This document shows positions 35,013 through 43,598 of a stretch of DNA of 64,000 nt, piece by piece (the first letter of the stretch is position 1; every line of letters starts with the position of its first letter). Origin of the DNA: Allomuricauda sp. (GTDB taxonomy: Bacteria > Bacteroidota > Bacteroidia > Flavobacteriales > Flavobacteriaceae); the NCBI GenBank assembly GCA_017795045.1, contig CP051244.1, positions 662,584-726,583 on the forward strand, given 5' to 3'. The position numbers and the translations under genes were made by a program. Below the pieces are notes generated by a model. That model had not been told where the DNA came from and ran no database searches. It was given only the letters and a program-made list of their open reading frames with translations.

Positions 35013-36167
35013 TTAAAATGCTTCGTACACCTGCTTTACAAACTCTCCTATTTTTGAAGGTTCCAGCCATCGGGTTACCATGAGTAATCCATTTTTTTGG
35101 TCCACCACAATAAAATTGCCTCCAAAACCTGCTGCATAGAACAGATGTTCGGGCACTCCTTCCCAATGCCGTAAACCTTTTTGGTTGAGCCACCACATAT
35201 ATCCATAATTTACATTGGGCACTGAAGGCTGTGTGGCCTTTTTGATCCACTCCTGACTGATCAATAGTTCTCGGTCCCACTTTCCATGGTTCAGAAACAC
35301 CATTCCAAAACGGGCCATATCTTCAGTGGAGATAAATAAACCGGCTCCTGAATGACCTCCTCCAGTGACCGATTTCATTTGTAGCCCATCTATCTCTGTC
35401 CAAGCATGGTCATAGCCATACCAACGCCAAGTGGTAGTGGCACCTATTTTATCCATCAACCGCTCCTTTAAGACCATGGGCAGAGGCTTTCGCCATACAT
35501 TGGTCAGGGAATAGGCCAAAACATTCACCCGCACATCATTGTATTCCATGACCGTACCCGGTTCGTTAAGCTTTCGGAATTTCCAGTCGTCCAGTCCCCC
35601 TTCATTGGGTGGACGGTCCGCCCAGTCCTTCAAACCCCAAAGCTCCCCGGACCAATCCGAGTTTTGCTGCAATAGATGTTCCCAAGTAATTTTGGCGTTG
35701 TGCTCTCCATCAAAAGTTCCGTCCCAAACATAATGGGCCACTTTGTCCTTGGTATCCTGGATCAACCCAGCATCTTCTGCCAATCCCGCTACCGTGGACA
35801 AAAAGCTCTTGGTAACACTAAAGGTCATATCCACCCGCTTGGTATCACCCCAAGAAGCAAGTACATAGCCATCCTTTAAAATCATCCCTGCTGGACCACC
35901 CCGTTTTTTGGTAGGTCCCAAAATTTCATGAAAGGGCTCTCGTTCAAAACCTTTCAAAATGGCACGGCGTAAATCACGAGATTCGGAATATTCATTTGCC
36001 TTGGCAAAATCCACAGCCTTTTCCAAATGCTGCACATCATACTTAAATTGATTCTTGTTGGCCGTTTTCCAAGGTTGATTTCTTTCTGGAAAAAAGAAAT
36101 CTTGTGCCATTATGGGGGCATAACCCAATAGACTTATAAGGAACGTAAGCTTTAATATTGATTTCAT
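35013..36167 (-). CDS. Secreted serine hydrolase, beta-lactamase/class C family
   Basis: A 384-residue exported protein (signal peptide residues 1-21, ending APIMAQ) of the penicillin-binding/beta-lactamase-like fold. The SxxK nucleophile is in FSVTKSFLS (about 128-131), the Y-x-N position in EYNDVRVN, and the third motif in GHSGAG. Such proteins act as esterases, D-aminopeptidases or carboxypeptidases, and resistance to beta-lactams should not be assumed. It is convergent with the Dph6-like gene (8 bases). Confidence 0.85.
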   Translation of the reverse strand: MKSILKLTFLISLLGYAPIMAQDFFFPERNQPWKTANKNQFKYDVQHLEKAVDFAKANEYSESRDLRRAILKGFEREPFHEILGPTKKRGGPAGMILKDGYVLASWGDTKRVDMTFSVTKSFLSTVAGLAEDAGLIQDTKDKVAHYVWDGTFDGEHNAKITWEHLLQQNSDWSGELWGLKDWADRPPNEGGLDDWKFRKLNEPGTVMEYNDVRVNVLAYSLTNVWRKPLPMVLKERLMDKIGATTTWRWYGYDHAWTEIDGLQMKSVTGGGHSGAGLFISTEDMARFGMVFLNHGKWDRELLISQEWIKKATQPSVPNVNYGYMWWLNQKGLRHWEGVPEHLFYAAGFGGNFIVVDQKNGLLMVTRWLEPSKIGEFVKQVYEAF

Positions 36168-36251
36168 ATAGCAAATAAACTTAAAGATGGTTTGAAGTTA
36201 ACAATTGTTATTGGAACGTTTTCAATGGTTATTTTTATAAAAAATGCTTTT

Positions 36252-36752
36252 ATGAACAAGACTACCGCTTATTCCATTCCATCCCAAACCCGAATTGGTC
36301 ACATACACCTTAAAGTTTCGGATTTACAACGTGCCCTTGACTTTTATTGTGGGCTTTTGGGTTTTGAGTTGACCCAGACCTATGGAGACCAAGCTGCTTT
36401 TATTTCGGCAGGAGGGTACCATCACCACATTGGATTGAACACTTGGCAAAGCAAAAATGCACCTCCTGCACCCAAGAATACCGTAGGATTGTTCCATACG
36501 GCCATTCTTTACCCAACCCGAAAGGATTTGGCCATTATTTTAAATCGCTTGTTGGAAGCAGATCATCCATTGACAGGTGCAGCAGACCATGGGGTTTCAG
36601 AAGCCCTATATCTGGATGATCCCGATGGAAACGGCGTTGAACTGTATTGGGACAAACCAAGGGAAATGTGGCCACAGAAAAATGATGGCACATTGGATAT
36701 GTACACCAAGTCACTGGATTTAAATTCCCTCTTGCAGGAGTTAAAACATTAA
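36252..36752 (+). CDS. VOC family protein, extradiol dioxygenase/glyoxalase type
   Basis: A 166-residue vicinal-oxygen-chelate protein related to CatE/catechol-2,3-dioxygenase-like enzymes. His in RIGHIHLKV, in GYHHHIGLN and in GLFHTAILYP, and Glu in GNGVELYWD, match the metal ligands of the fold. The substrate is unknown. The ATG at 36252 is preferred over 36192, whose extension is hydrophobic and not typical. It overlaps the convergent ACT-domain gene by four bases. Confidence 0.8.
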   Translation: MNKTTAYSIPSQTRIGHIHLKVSDLQRALDFYCGLLGFELTQTYGDQAAFISAGGYHHHIGLNTWQSKNAPPAPKNTVGLFHTAILYPTRKDLAIILNRLLEADHPLTGAADHGVSEALYLDDPDGNGVELYWDKPREMWPQKNDGTLDMYTKSLDLNSLLQELKH

Positions 36753-37408
36753 AGGAGCTTCAGGTCTTTGATGGTCTTAAAGGCCACATCAACCTGCTCT
36801 TCATTGACTAAAATGGTAAACTCGTTGGTGGTGGAGATCACTTCGTACAAAATGATGCCCTCCCAGGCCAATCGCTGGAAAATGAAGTAATAGATTCCGG
36901 GTACCGACACATTTTCTGATGGGAGTTTTACGGTAATCGAGGAAAGTCCTTCCACCTTCTGGGTGCAACGCTCCGTCTTAAAATACTTTTCCACCACGCG
37001 ATCCATGATATTGCTGATCACAATGTTGATTTCATTCACCCCACGGGAAGAGGTATAGAACACATCTTGATTGGCATTCACTTCTTCCAAGAGACGGGCC
37101 TGTTGTTGTAAGATGGTGTCAGAGGCCAAGAACGTGTAATCGGTTAAATTGGAGCGTACTGTAATTTCCCCAATGTTCTTGAGAACTTTCACTATTCTGT
37201 GCGTAGCCCTGAATTCAAGATCGTCGGACAGTCTTTTGAGCGCCATGACGATGGCCCCATCTTTGACGTCCTTACCTAATTCATCGGCAATTTCGGGCTT
37301 GATTTGACGGGAAAGTGAGGTTAGGTTGATAATACCCTGCGCTAGGGCGGTTTGCAAAAAAGGTTTCTTTTTAATGTAATGTTCAACTACCGCTGAGATT
37401 GTTTTCAT
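36749..37408 (-). CDS. ACT-domain protein (often labelled aspartate kinase)
   Basis: A 219-residue cytoplasmic protein. The N-terminal half (about 1-110) looks like a helical, two-winged-helix-like region. The last 75 or so residues (from SITVKLPSENVSVPGIYY) read as a regulatory ACT domain of the aspartokinase type, and homologues are sometimes annotated aspartate kinase. It has no amino-acid kinase catalytic domain, so that label should not be applied. A regulator sensing a small ligand is plausible. The true lysC is at 23.3-24.6 kb. Confidence 0.65.
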   Translation of the reverse strand: MKTISAVVEHYIKKKPFLQTALAQGIINLTSLSRQIKPEIADELGKDVKDGAIVMALKRLSDDLEFRATHRIVKVLKNIGEITVRSNLTDYTFLASDTILQQQARLLEEVNANQDVFYTSSRGVNEINIVISNIMDRVVEKYFKTERCTQKVEGLSSITVKLPSENVSVPGIYYFIFQRLAWEGIILYEVISTTNEFTILVNEEQVDVAFKTIKDLKLL

Positions 37409-37468
37409 TTTTAGGTTTAGTTTGGCTTCACCACAAAAATAACATATTGTTACAAAACGAACAAATGG

Positions 37469-37828
37469 TTAAAAATAATAAAAAGCATCCTCAAGGTGCT
37501 CAATTTCAAAACCATTGCTCTTTTTAACCACTTTGACAATATCAAAACGAACTTCTACATCTAGGTCCTTTTGTTGTACATAATGATTGGCGGCCGTGGC
37601 CAAAAGTTGTATTTTTTTGGGGCTCACGGTCTCTGAAATATCTTCCAAAAAGCCTATATTTCTTGACTTCACCTCTACAACGGCCAAGGTATTTCCCTTT
37701 TGTGCAATGATATCGATTTCAGCTCTGAGGTACCGGTAGTTTCTAGCACCAATTTCATACCCTTTGTTCAACAGTAAATCCACCGCCAGTTGCTCTCCCA
37801 GTCTCCCAAATTCGGTATGCTTTGCCAT
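37469..37828 (-). CDS. UPF0102/YraN family nuclease-fold protein
   Basis: A 119-residue protein with the YraN restriction-endonuclease-like core: GRLGEQLAVDLL, YRAEIDII (written YLRAEIDIIAQ) and VEVKSR, giving the usual Glu, Asp and E-x-K active-site set. It is probably a small Holliday-junction-resolvase-like nuclease, but the function is unproven. It is followed on the same strand by the ACT-domain gene after a 60-base gap. Confidence 0.9.
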   Translation of the reverse strand: MAKHTEFGRLGEQLAVDLLLNKGYEIGARNYRYLRAEIDIIAQKGNTLAVVEVKSRNIGFLEDISETVSPKKIQLLATAANHYVQQKDLDVEVRFDIVKVVKKSNGFEIEHLEDAFYYF

Positions 37829-37997
37829 GAAAAAAGAAAAATACTAAAAAAAAGATGCATTTCATCGAAAAATTTGGTAGTTCATGGGATACAGAACGTT
37901 AAGATTGTAATTTGTTGGCCCAATTGAACCACATCCAACATTAGCATAAACATATAGTTGCCCCGAACTATGTACCAAATTAACGCCAGAATTTGCT

Positions 37998-39494
37998 ATG
38001 GAGTACTTCATCAATTGTAATACCTCGACCTTAGCGCCGTACACTGTTCCATTGGATCGGATACGTGCTGCCCATCTTTATCGGAGACTTGATTTCAGCG
38101 CCTCGGTCCCGACCATCAACAATGCCATAGGTCAAAATGCAGGAAGTTTGGTAGACAGCTTAGTGGATCAAGCGCTGGCCGCTCCGGTCATTCCTGCCCC
38201 AGCTTGGGCAGATTGGACCAATGCCAACTATCCCAACGATGATGATTTGGCTGGACAGATGCGAAGGGCCCAATTCGAGGAGTTTTCAATCTCCTACGGC
38301 AATGCACTTCTAAATAACGGTCTCCGTGATCGAATGAGCTTCTTTTGGAGCAATCATTTTGTTACCGAAATCGATGTGTACAACTGCAACCAGTTTCTTT
38401 ACTACTATATCAATTGTCTCCAACGCAACGCCTTGGGCAATTTTAAGACCTTTGTACACGAAATTGGCCTCACCAGTGCCATGTTGTACTATCTGGATGG
38501 AGTGCGAAACCGAGGGAACAATCCTAATGAAAACTACGGTAGGGAACTTTTTGAACTGTTTACCTTAGGTGAGGGAAATGCCTACACGGAACAAGATATT
38601 ATTGAAACTTCAAAAGCGTTATCGGGATATACCGAAACCGGGGAAGAAGGGTGCACACAAGTAACCTTCAATGCCGAGGATTTCAATACAGAGAACAAGA
38701 CCATTTTTGGTCAAACCGGGAATTGGGGGTATGATGATGTCATTGACATCCTTTTCAATGAGAGGGCCAATGAGATTGCAGGATTTATCTGCAAGAAGCT
38801 TTATGAATATTTTGTACATCCAGATTCCACTGGCGAAGAAGGCGGTAATGCCTTGGACATTATTGATGGGATGGCACAGACTTTTGTGGCCAATAATTTT
38901 GAAATCGCCCCTGTGCTTCGCCAGCTTTTCAAAAGTCAACACTTTTTTGACGAGACTACAATCGGAGTCATTATAAAAAGCCCATTTGACCTGTATCTGA
39001 ACATGGTCAAGGAAACTGGTTTTGGCTACGATGATGGTACCGTGATCAATATGATAGATTCGGCCGGCCTTATAGGTCAGCAACTTTTTGATCCCTATGA
39101 TGTGGCCGGTTGGCAAAGAGATCGGCAATGGATCAACACCAATTTCATTATTGGGCGTTGGTTGACATCGGAAATGTTCCTACAACGTTTCTACCAAGAC
39201 AATGCCGAACAATTCAGGGATTTGGGACTGGCACTTTCGGGCAATGCGGGACAAACAAGTAACAATCCAGATTTGGTGGCAAAACCCATAATAGACTGGT
39301 TTACCCCAAAAGGCCTACTTACCGACGCCGACTATGACAGAGCCTATATCGCTTTCAGAAGCGATGTGGACGTCAACTACTACGAAGGGGGCACACAGCC
39401 TTCTTGGACTTTACTGGGCTGGGAAACTGGACCTTCACAAGTATACCTCTTGTTAAGACATATGTCCAGAGAACCCGAATTTCAACTTAAATAA
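37998..39494 (+). CDS. DUF1800 family protein
   Basis: A 498-residue protein of the DUF1800 family, which in Bacteroidota is nearly always paired with a DUF1501 protein, as here (9-base gap). The conserved blocks are AAHLYRRLDFSAS, MSFFWSNHF, NENYGRELFELFTLGEG and the C-terminal GWQRDRQWIN. No signal peptide is visible at this start, which begins MEYFINCNT as in other members. The pair is thought to handle a secreted or envelope task, but no biochemical role is established. Confidence 0.85.
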   Translation: MEYFINCNTSTLAPYTVPLDRIRAAHLYRRLDFSASVPTINNAIGQNAGSLVDSLVDQALAAPVIPAPAWADWTNANYPNDDDLAGQMRRAQFEEFSISYGNALLNNGLRDRMSFFWSNHFVTEIDVYNCNQFLYYYINCLQRNALGNFKTFVHEIGLTSAMLYYLDGVRNRGNNPNENYGRELFELFTLGEGNAYTEQDIIETSKALSGYTETGEEGCTQVTFNAEDFNTENKTIFGQTGNWGYDDVIDILFNERANEIAGFICKKLYEYFVHPDSTGEEGGNALDIIDGMAQTFVANNFEIAPVLRQLFKSQHFFDETTIGVIIKSPFDLYLNMVKETGFGYDDGTVINMIDSAGLIGQQLFDPYDVAGWQRDRQWINTNFIIGRWLTSEMFLQRFYQDNAEQFRDLGLALSGNAGQTSNNPDLVAKPIIDWFTPKGLLTDADYDRAYIAFRSDVDVNYYEGGTQPSWTLLGWETGPSQVYLLLRHMSREPEFQLK

Positions 39495-39503
39495 CCCTAC
39501 ACC

Positions 39504-41225
39504 ATGTGCGATTCTCACCACACCCATAATACATCACCTCACAAGGGCCTAGAACATGATGGCCACGATTTAGAGCACAAAAACTGGAGCAGGCGTTCCT
39601 TTATCCAGGCCTTGGGTATTGCCGGGTCAGGTTCCATGTTCTTGGGAAGCAACCTTATTTCCGCTTCGGCCCCTTCGCCATTGACCGCAGCAATCGCTGC
39701 GGCCGAGACAGACAACATTCTGGTACTCATCAGGCTGTCCGGGGGCAATGATGGACTGAGCACCGTAATTCCCATACAACAATATGATTCTTACGCCAAT
39801 GCAAGGCCCAATATATACATCCCCGAAAGTAAGATCTTAAAACTTACGGACGATTTCGGCGTTCCCACTTATATGAGCTCACTCGAACCCCTTTGGGGTG
39901 ACGGCCAGTTCAAGGCCGTGCACGGGGTAGGTTACGAAAATCAAAGCCTGTCCCATTTTACTGGTTCCGATATTTTTGCGAACACCGATTTGAACACCAC
40001 TGGCTTCAGTGGCGAACCTACGGGCTGGATGGGAAGACATTTTGAAGAATTATATCCAGATTACCTCATCAATCCACCCGAAGCCCCTGCCGCCATTCAA
40101 ATTGGGAATCTGGCCAACTTGGTCTTTCAGGGCGAGGAAACCAACTACGCCTTTGTAACGAACAATGTGGAACAACTCCAACAGATTGCAGAGACCGGTT
40201 TGTTTTATGATGTGGATGAAAACACCCCTTTTGATGACTGTATGTACGGTGATCAATTGCGCTTTCTAAGAGGTGTCGCCAATACCACCTACGAATATGC
40301 TGGCAAAATCCATGAAGCCTATGAGCGAGGGGATGCATTGCGTTGTGTGGAATACCAAGACAATGGTTTTGCAAGACAGTTGGCCCTATTGGCCAAATTG
40401 ATCAAAGGTGGCCTCGGGACAAAAGTGTACATGATTTCCATAGGTGGTTTCGATACACATGGAAACCAGCCCATTGTCCACGAAAGACTCATGAGCAACC
40501 TCTCTATTGCCATCAACAACTTTTATGAAGATTTGGCCTGTACCGAGCAAGATGACAAGGTACTGAGCATGACCTTCTCCGAATTTGGTCGTAGGATATT
40601 TGAAAACGGCTCCAATGGTACGGACCATGGTAAGGCGGCCCCCACCCTATTCTTCGGTTCTGGATTGAGTGGAAGTGCCTTTGTGGGCGATCACCCTTCA
40701 CTGGACGAACCCAATAACCGAGGTAACTTGGAATACACCATGGATTTCAGGGACCTTTATGGCACCGTGTTGGCCGAATGGCTTTGTGTTCCCAGAGCAT
40801 CAGTGGAACAACATTTGTTGGGATACACCTATAGGGCCATAGATCTTGGATTTAACTGTAGTGGTGAAGAGTTTGACGATATTGCCATGGACAATGATCC
40901 TCCTACCTTCCCGGAAACCCCTCCCAGCGAAGATGGAATGGACCCCAATCCAGATTTGCTGAACAACATTGTACATACTCCCTACTATCCCAACCAGCGT
41001 GCACCACACATTCATTTGGAAATGCCCTTTGCCGCCCATGTGGATATTGAACTCTTCAATATTCTGGGGCAAAAAGTGGGAACAGTGTTCAACGAAATGA
41101 TGCTGGAAGGCTCAACCGAAATCAATATTAGGGAAAATATGCGGGATAGCTTGGCCACAGGAAAATACATATACAGAATATCCGTTGCGGATAAGCGAAT
41201 GAGCAAATCCGTGATGATCATGTAA
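39504..41225 (+). CDS. DUF1501 (sulfatase-like) protein with Tat signal and T9SS domain
   Basis: A 573-residue alkaline-phosphatase-superfamily protein. Residues 1-28 contain seven His (5, 6, 8, 13, 18, 21, 25). Then a twin-arginine motif SRRSFI (29-34) precedes a hydrophobic stretch ending near SAS-AP. The DUF1501 body includes RLSGGNDGLSTV, ISIGGFDTHGNQ and FSEFGRRI. The last 80 or so residues form a T9SS type A sorting domain (ELFNILGQKV ... MSKSVMIM). So it is predicted to cross the inner membrane folded by Tat and the outer membrane by T9SS. It is coupled to the DUF1800 gene. Confidence 0.85.
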   Translation: MCDSHHTHNTSPHKGLEHDGHDLEHKNWSRRSFIQALGIAGSGSMFLGSNLISASAPSPLTAAIAAAETDNILVLIRLSGGNDGLSTVIPIQQYDSYANARPNIYIPESKILKLTDDFGVPTYMSSLEPLWGDGQFKAVHGVGYENQSLSHFTGSDIFANTDLNTTGFSGEPTGWMGRHFEELYPDYLINPPEAPAAIQIGNLANLVFQGEETNYAFVTNNVEQLQQIAETGLFYDVDENTPFDDCMYGDQLRFLRGVANTTYEYAGKIHEAYERGDALRCVEYQDNGFARQLALLAKLIKGGLGTKVYMISIGGFDTHGNQPIVHERLMSNLSIAINNFYEDLACTEQDDKVLSMTFSEFGRRIFENGSNGTDHGKAAPTLFFGSGLSGSAFVGDHPSLDEPNNRGNLEYTMDFRDLYGTVLAEWLCVPRASVEQHLLGYTYRAIDLGFNCSGEEFDDIAMDNDPPTFPETPPSEDGMDPNPDLLNNIVHTPYYPNQRAPHIHLEMPFAAHVDIELFNILGQKVGTVFNEMMLEGSTEINIRENMRDSLATGKYIYRISVADKRMSKSVMIM

Positions 41226-41251
41226 CAAGAGCGGGACACTAGTCAGTTATG

Positions 41252-41320
41252 GCAAAAACCTCCGGTTGCGCAACCCCACACCCCAATTTTGGGTTGCATG
41301 ATTCGGAGGTTTTGCTTTTT
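41252..41320 (+). terminator. Rho-independent terminator after the DUF1800/DUF1501 pair
   Basis: GCAAAAACCTCCG (41252-41264) pairs with CGGAGGTTTTGC (41304-41315), followed by TTTTT. An inner stem GCAACCC/GGGTTGC strengthens it. Confidence 0.9.
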
Positions 41321-41332
41321 CATGCCCTCCCA

Positions 41333-41363
41333 TTTTAGGCTTCTAGCAAAATGAGTATTTTTG
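41333..41363 (+). promoter_or_regulatory. metG promoter
   Basis: TATTTTTG (41356-41363) matches TAnnTTTG. A TTT about 20 bases upstream replaces TTG. The metG ATG is 20 bases downstream. Confidence 0.5.
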
Positions 41364-41382
41364 GGGCTTAATTACACAATTC

Positions 41383-43488
41383 ATGCCCAAGACAACGTCT
41401 CCTTCAAGATATACCATCACAGCAGCGCTGCCCTACACCAACGGACCCATCCACATTGGCCATTTGGCCGGGGTCTATGTCCCTGCGGATATCTATTCCC
41501 GCTACCTTAGACTAAAAGGTGAGGATGTGGCCTTTATCTGCGGTAGCGATGAACACGGTGTGGCCATCCCCATGAAGGCCAAAAAAGAAGGGGTCTCCCC
41601 AAAAGAGATCATAGATAAGTACCACAACATCATTAAAAAATCGTTTGCCGAATTCGGGATTTCCTTTGACAACTATTCCAGGACTTCGGCAAAGGTACAC
41701 CATAAAACAGCCTCGGATTTTTTTAAAAAACTCTACGATCAAGACGATTTTATAGAGGAAGAGACCGAACAATTGTACGATGAGGAGGCACAACAGTTTC
41801 TGGCCGATAGGTTTGTGATAGGCACCTGCCCCAAATGCGGACATGAAGAAGCTTATGGCGACCAATGCGAAAACTGTGGTTCGTCCTTGAACGCTACGGA
41901 CCTCATCAACCCGAAATCCACCATAACTGGAAGGGTTCCCGTCCTTAAAAAAACCAAACACTGGTTCTTGCCTTTGGACCGTTATGAGGATTTCCTCAAA
42001 GAATGGATCCTGGAAGGTCATAAATCTGATTGGAAACCCAACGTTTATGGCCAAGTTAAGTCTTGGATAGACGACGGGCTGAAACCCCGTGCCGTAACCC
42101 GCGATTTGGATTGGGGAATCCCCGTTCCTGTGGAAGGCGGTGAGGGAAAAGTGCTCTACGTTTGGTTTGATGCGCCCATCGGATACATTTCCTCCACCAA
42201 GGAATGGGCCGAACGCGAAGGAAAAGATTGGAAACCCTATTGGACAGACAAGGACACCAAGTTGGTCCATTTTATTGGAAAGGACAATATTGTGTTCCAC
42301 TGTATCATCTTCCCGAGCATGCTCAAGGCCCATGGCGATTTTGTTTTGCCGGAAAATGTACCTGCCAATGAATTCTTGAACTTGGAGGGCAACAAGCTTT
42401 CCACTTCAAAGAATTGGGCTGTTTGGCTGCACGAATACTTGGAAGAGTTTCCCGGCATGCAAGATGTACTCCGCTACGCCTTGACCGCCAACGCCCCGGA
42501 GACCAAGGACAACGATTTTACCTGGAAGGATTTTCAGGCTCGCAATAACAATGAGTTGGTGGCCATTTTCGGGAATTTCGTGAACCGTGTGGCGGTATTG
42601 ACCCATAAATATTACAATGGTGTTGTACCTACACCCAACACCTTCACCGATTTGGACAAGCAAACCCTACAAGCCCTTAAGGGCTTTCCAGAAATTCTGT
42701 CCAACTCCTTGGAGCGGTACCGTTTCCGTGAAGGTAGTCAGGAGCTGATGAACTTGGCCCGATTGGGCAACAAATACTTGGCCGATGAAGAGCCTTGGAA
42801 GCTCATAAAGACCGATGAGGAACGGGTAAAGACCATTATGTACGTTGCGCTTCAGATCGCCACTGGTTTGGCCGTTCTCAGTGAACCTTTTTTACCCTTC
42901 ACTTCAGATAAACTTAAAAACATCCTTCGCGTTGCTCAGAATAACAAAAACGAAGTCATTTCGAACGAAAGTGAGAAATCTATTGGCTGGAGCAATATGA
43001 GTTCCGATGAAGCCCTACTCCCTGCAGGACACACTATAAACCAAAGTGAACTTCTCTTCAGAAAAATCGAAGATGCCGAGATTCAACAACAATTGGACAA
43101 ACTGGAAGCCACCAAAAAAGTAAATGCGCAAATGGATAAAGCCGTAACTCCTGAAAAAGACACCATCACTTTTGACGATTTCACCAAACTGGATATGCGT
43201 GTGGGCACCATTGTGGAGGCCGAAAAAATGCCCAAGGCCAATAAGCTTTTGGTATTGAAGGTGGATACTGGACTGGATACCCGAACCATTGTTTCGGGGA
43301 TTGCCGAAAGCTTTAAGCCCGAAGATATCGTAGGGAAAAAAGTAACCGTTTTGGTGAACCTTGCCCCAAGAAAATTACGCGGTGTGGAAAGTCAAGGGAT
43401 GATCTTGATGACCGAAAACCAAGAAGGAAAATTGGTGTTCGTCAACCCAGATGAAGATGGGGTTGGGAATGGGGAAGGTATAAGTTAA
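41383..43488 (+). CDS. metG: Methionine--tRNA ligase, with C-terminal tRNA-binding domain
   Basis: A 701-residue class I synthetase. The HIGH motif is His24-Gly26-His27 (PIHIGHLAG); the zinc knuckle has four Cys (CPKCG and CENCG, about 149-165); the KMSKS loop is NKLSTSKN. The anticodon-binding domain follows, and the last 110 or so residues are a Trbp111/EMAP-like OB fold ([18 protein letters not shown]), the long MetG form. Residues 525-533 (VISNESEKS) are encoded by the dispersed repeat and sit between the anticodon domain and the linker, a place that tolerates extra residues. Confidence 0.96.
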   Translation: MPKTTSPSRYTITAALPYTNGPIHIGHLAGVYVPADIYSRYLRLKGEDVAFICGSDEHGVAIPMKAKKEGVSPKEIIDKYHNIIKKSFAEFGISFDNYSRTSAKVHHKTASDFFKKLYDQDDFIEEETEQLYDEEAQQFLADRFVIGTCPKCGHEEAYGDQCENCGSSLNATDLINPKSTITGRVPVLKKTKHWFLPLDRYEDFLKEWILEGHKSDWKPNVYGQVKSWIDDGLKPRAVTRDLDWGIPVPVEGGEGKVLYVWFDAPIGYISSTKEWAEREGKDWKPYWTDKDTKLVHFIGKDNIVFHCIIFPSMLKAHGDFVLPENVPANEFLNLEGNKLSTSKNWAVWLHEYLEEFPGMQDVLRYALTANAPETKDNDFTWKDFQARNNNELVAIFGNFVNRVAVLTHKYYNGVVPTPNTFTDLDKQTLQALKGFPEILSNSLERYRFREGSQELMNLARLGNKYLADEEPWKLIKTDEERVKTIMYVALQIATGLAVLSEPFLPFTSDKLKNILRVAQNNKNEVISNESEKSIGWSNMSSDEALLPAGHTINQSELLFRKIEDAEIQQQLDKLEATKKVNAQMDKAVTPEKDTITFDDFTKLDMRVGTIVEAEKMPKANKLLVLKVDTGLDTRTIVSGIAESFKPEDIVGKKVTVLVNLAPRKLRGVESQGMILMTENQEGKLVFVNPDEDGVGNGEGIS
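42955..42981 (+). repeat. Dispersed palindromic repeat inside metG
   Basis: GTCATTTCGAACGAAAG then TGAGAAATCT. It keeps both consensus ends and, in frame, encodes V-I-S-N-E-S-E-K-S. Confidence 0.8.
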
Positions 43489-43510
43489 TTCACATTCAAA
43501 GAAACTGTTC

Positions 43511-43580
43511 GGTCGAGCGCAGTCGAGACCCTCTTTCAAAAATTTGGATTATAAGACTTCGCCACTGCGCTCGAAGTGAC
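43511..43580. repeat. Dispersed palindromic repeat pair between metG and tex
   Basis: The forward fragment GGTCGAGCGCAGTCGAGACC (43511-43530) and the reversed copy GACTTCGCCACTGCGC then TCGAAGTGAC (43555-43580) share the GCGCAGT/ACTGCGC core. They lie 24 bases apart, just upstream of tex. Confidence 0.75.
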
Positions 43581-43598
43581 AACTACTAAACAAACATC

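Noticed and set aside
35013..36167. Beta-lactam resistance gene
   Set aside because: The protein has the general serine-hydrolase fold of class C-like esterases and penicillin-binding proteins. Nothing points to beta-lactam hydrolysis.
37862..38044. 60-residue minus-strand ORF before the DUF1800 gene
   Set aside because: It overlaps the conserved start of DUF1800 and shows no family features or promoter.
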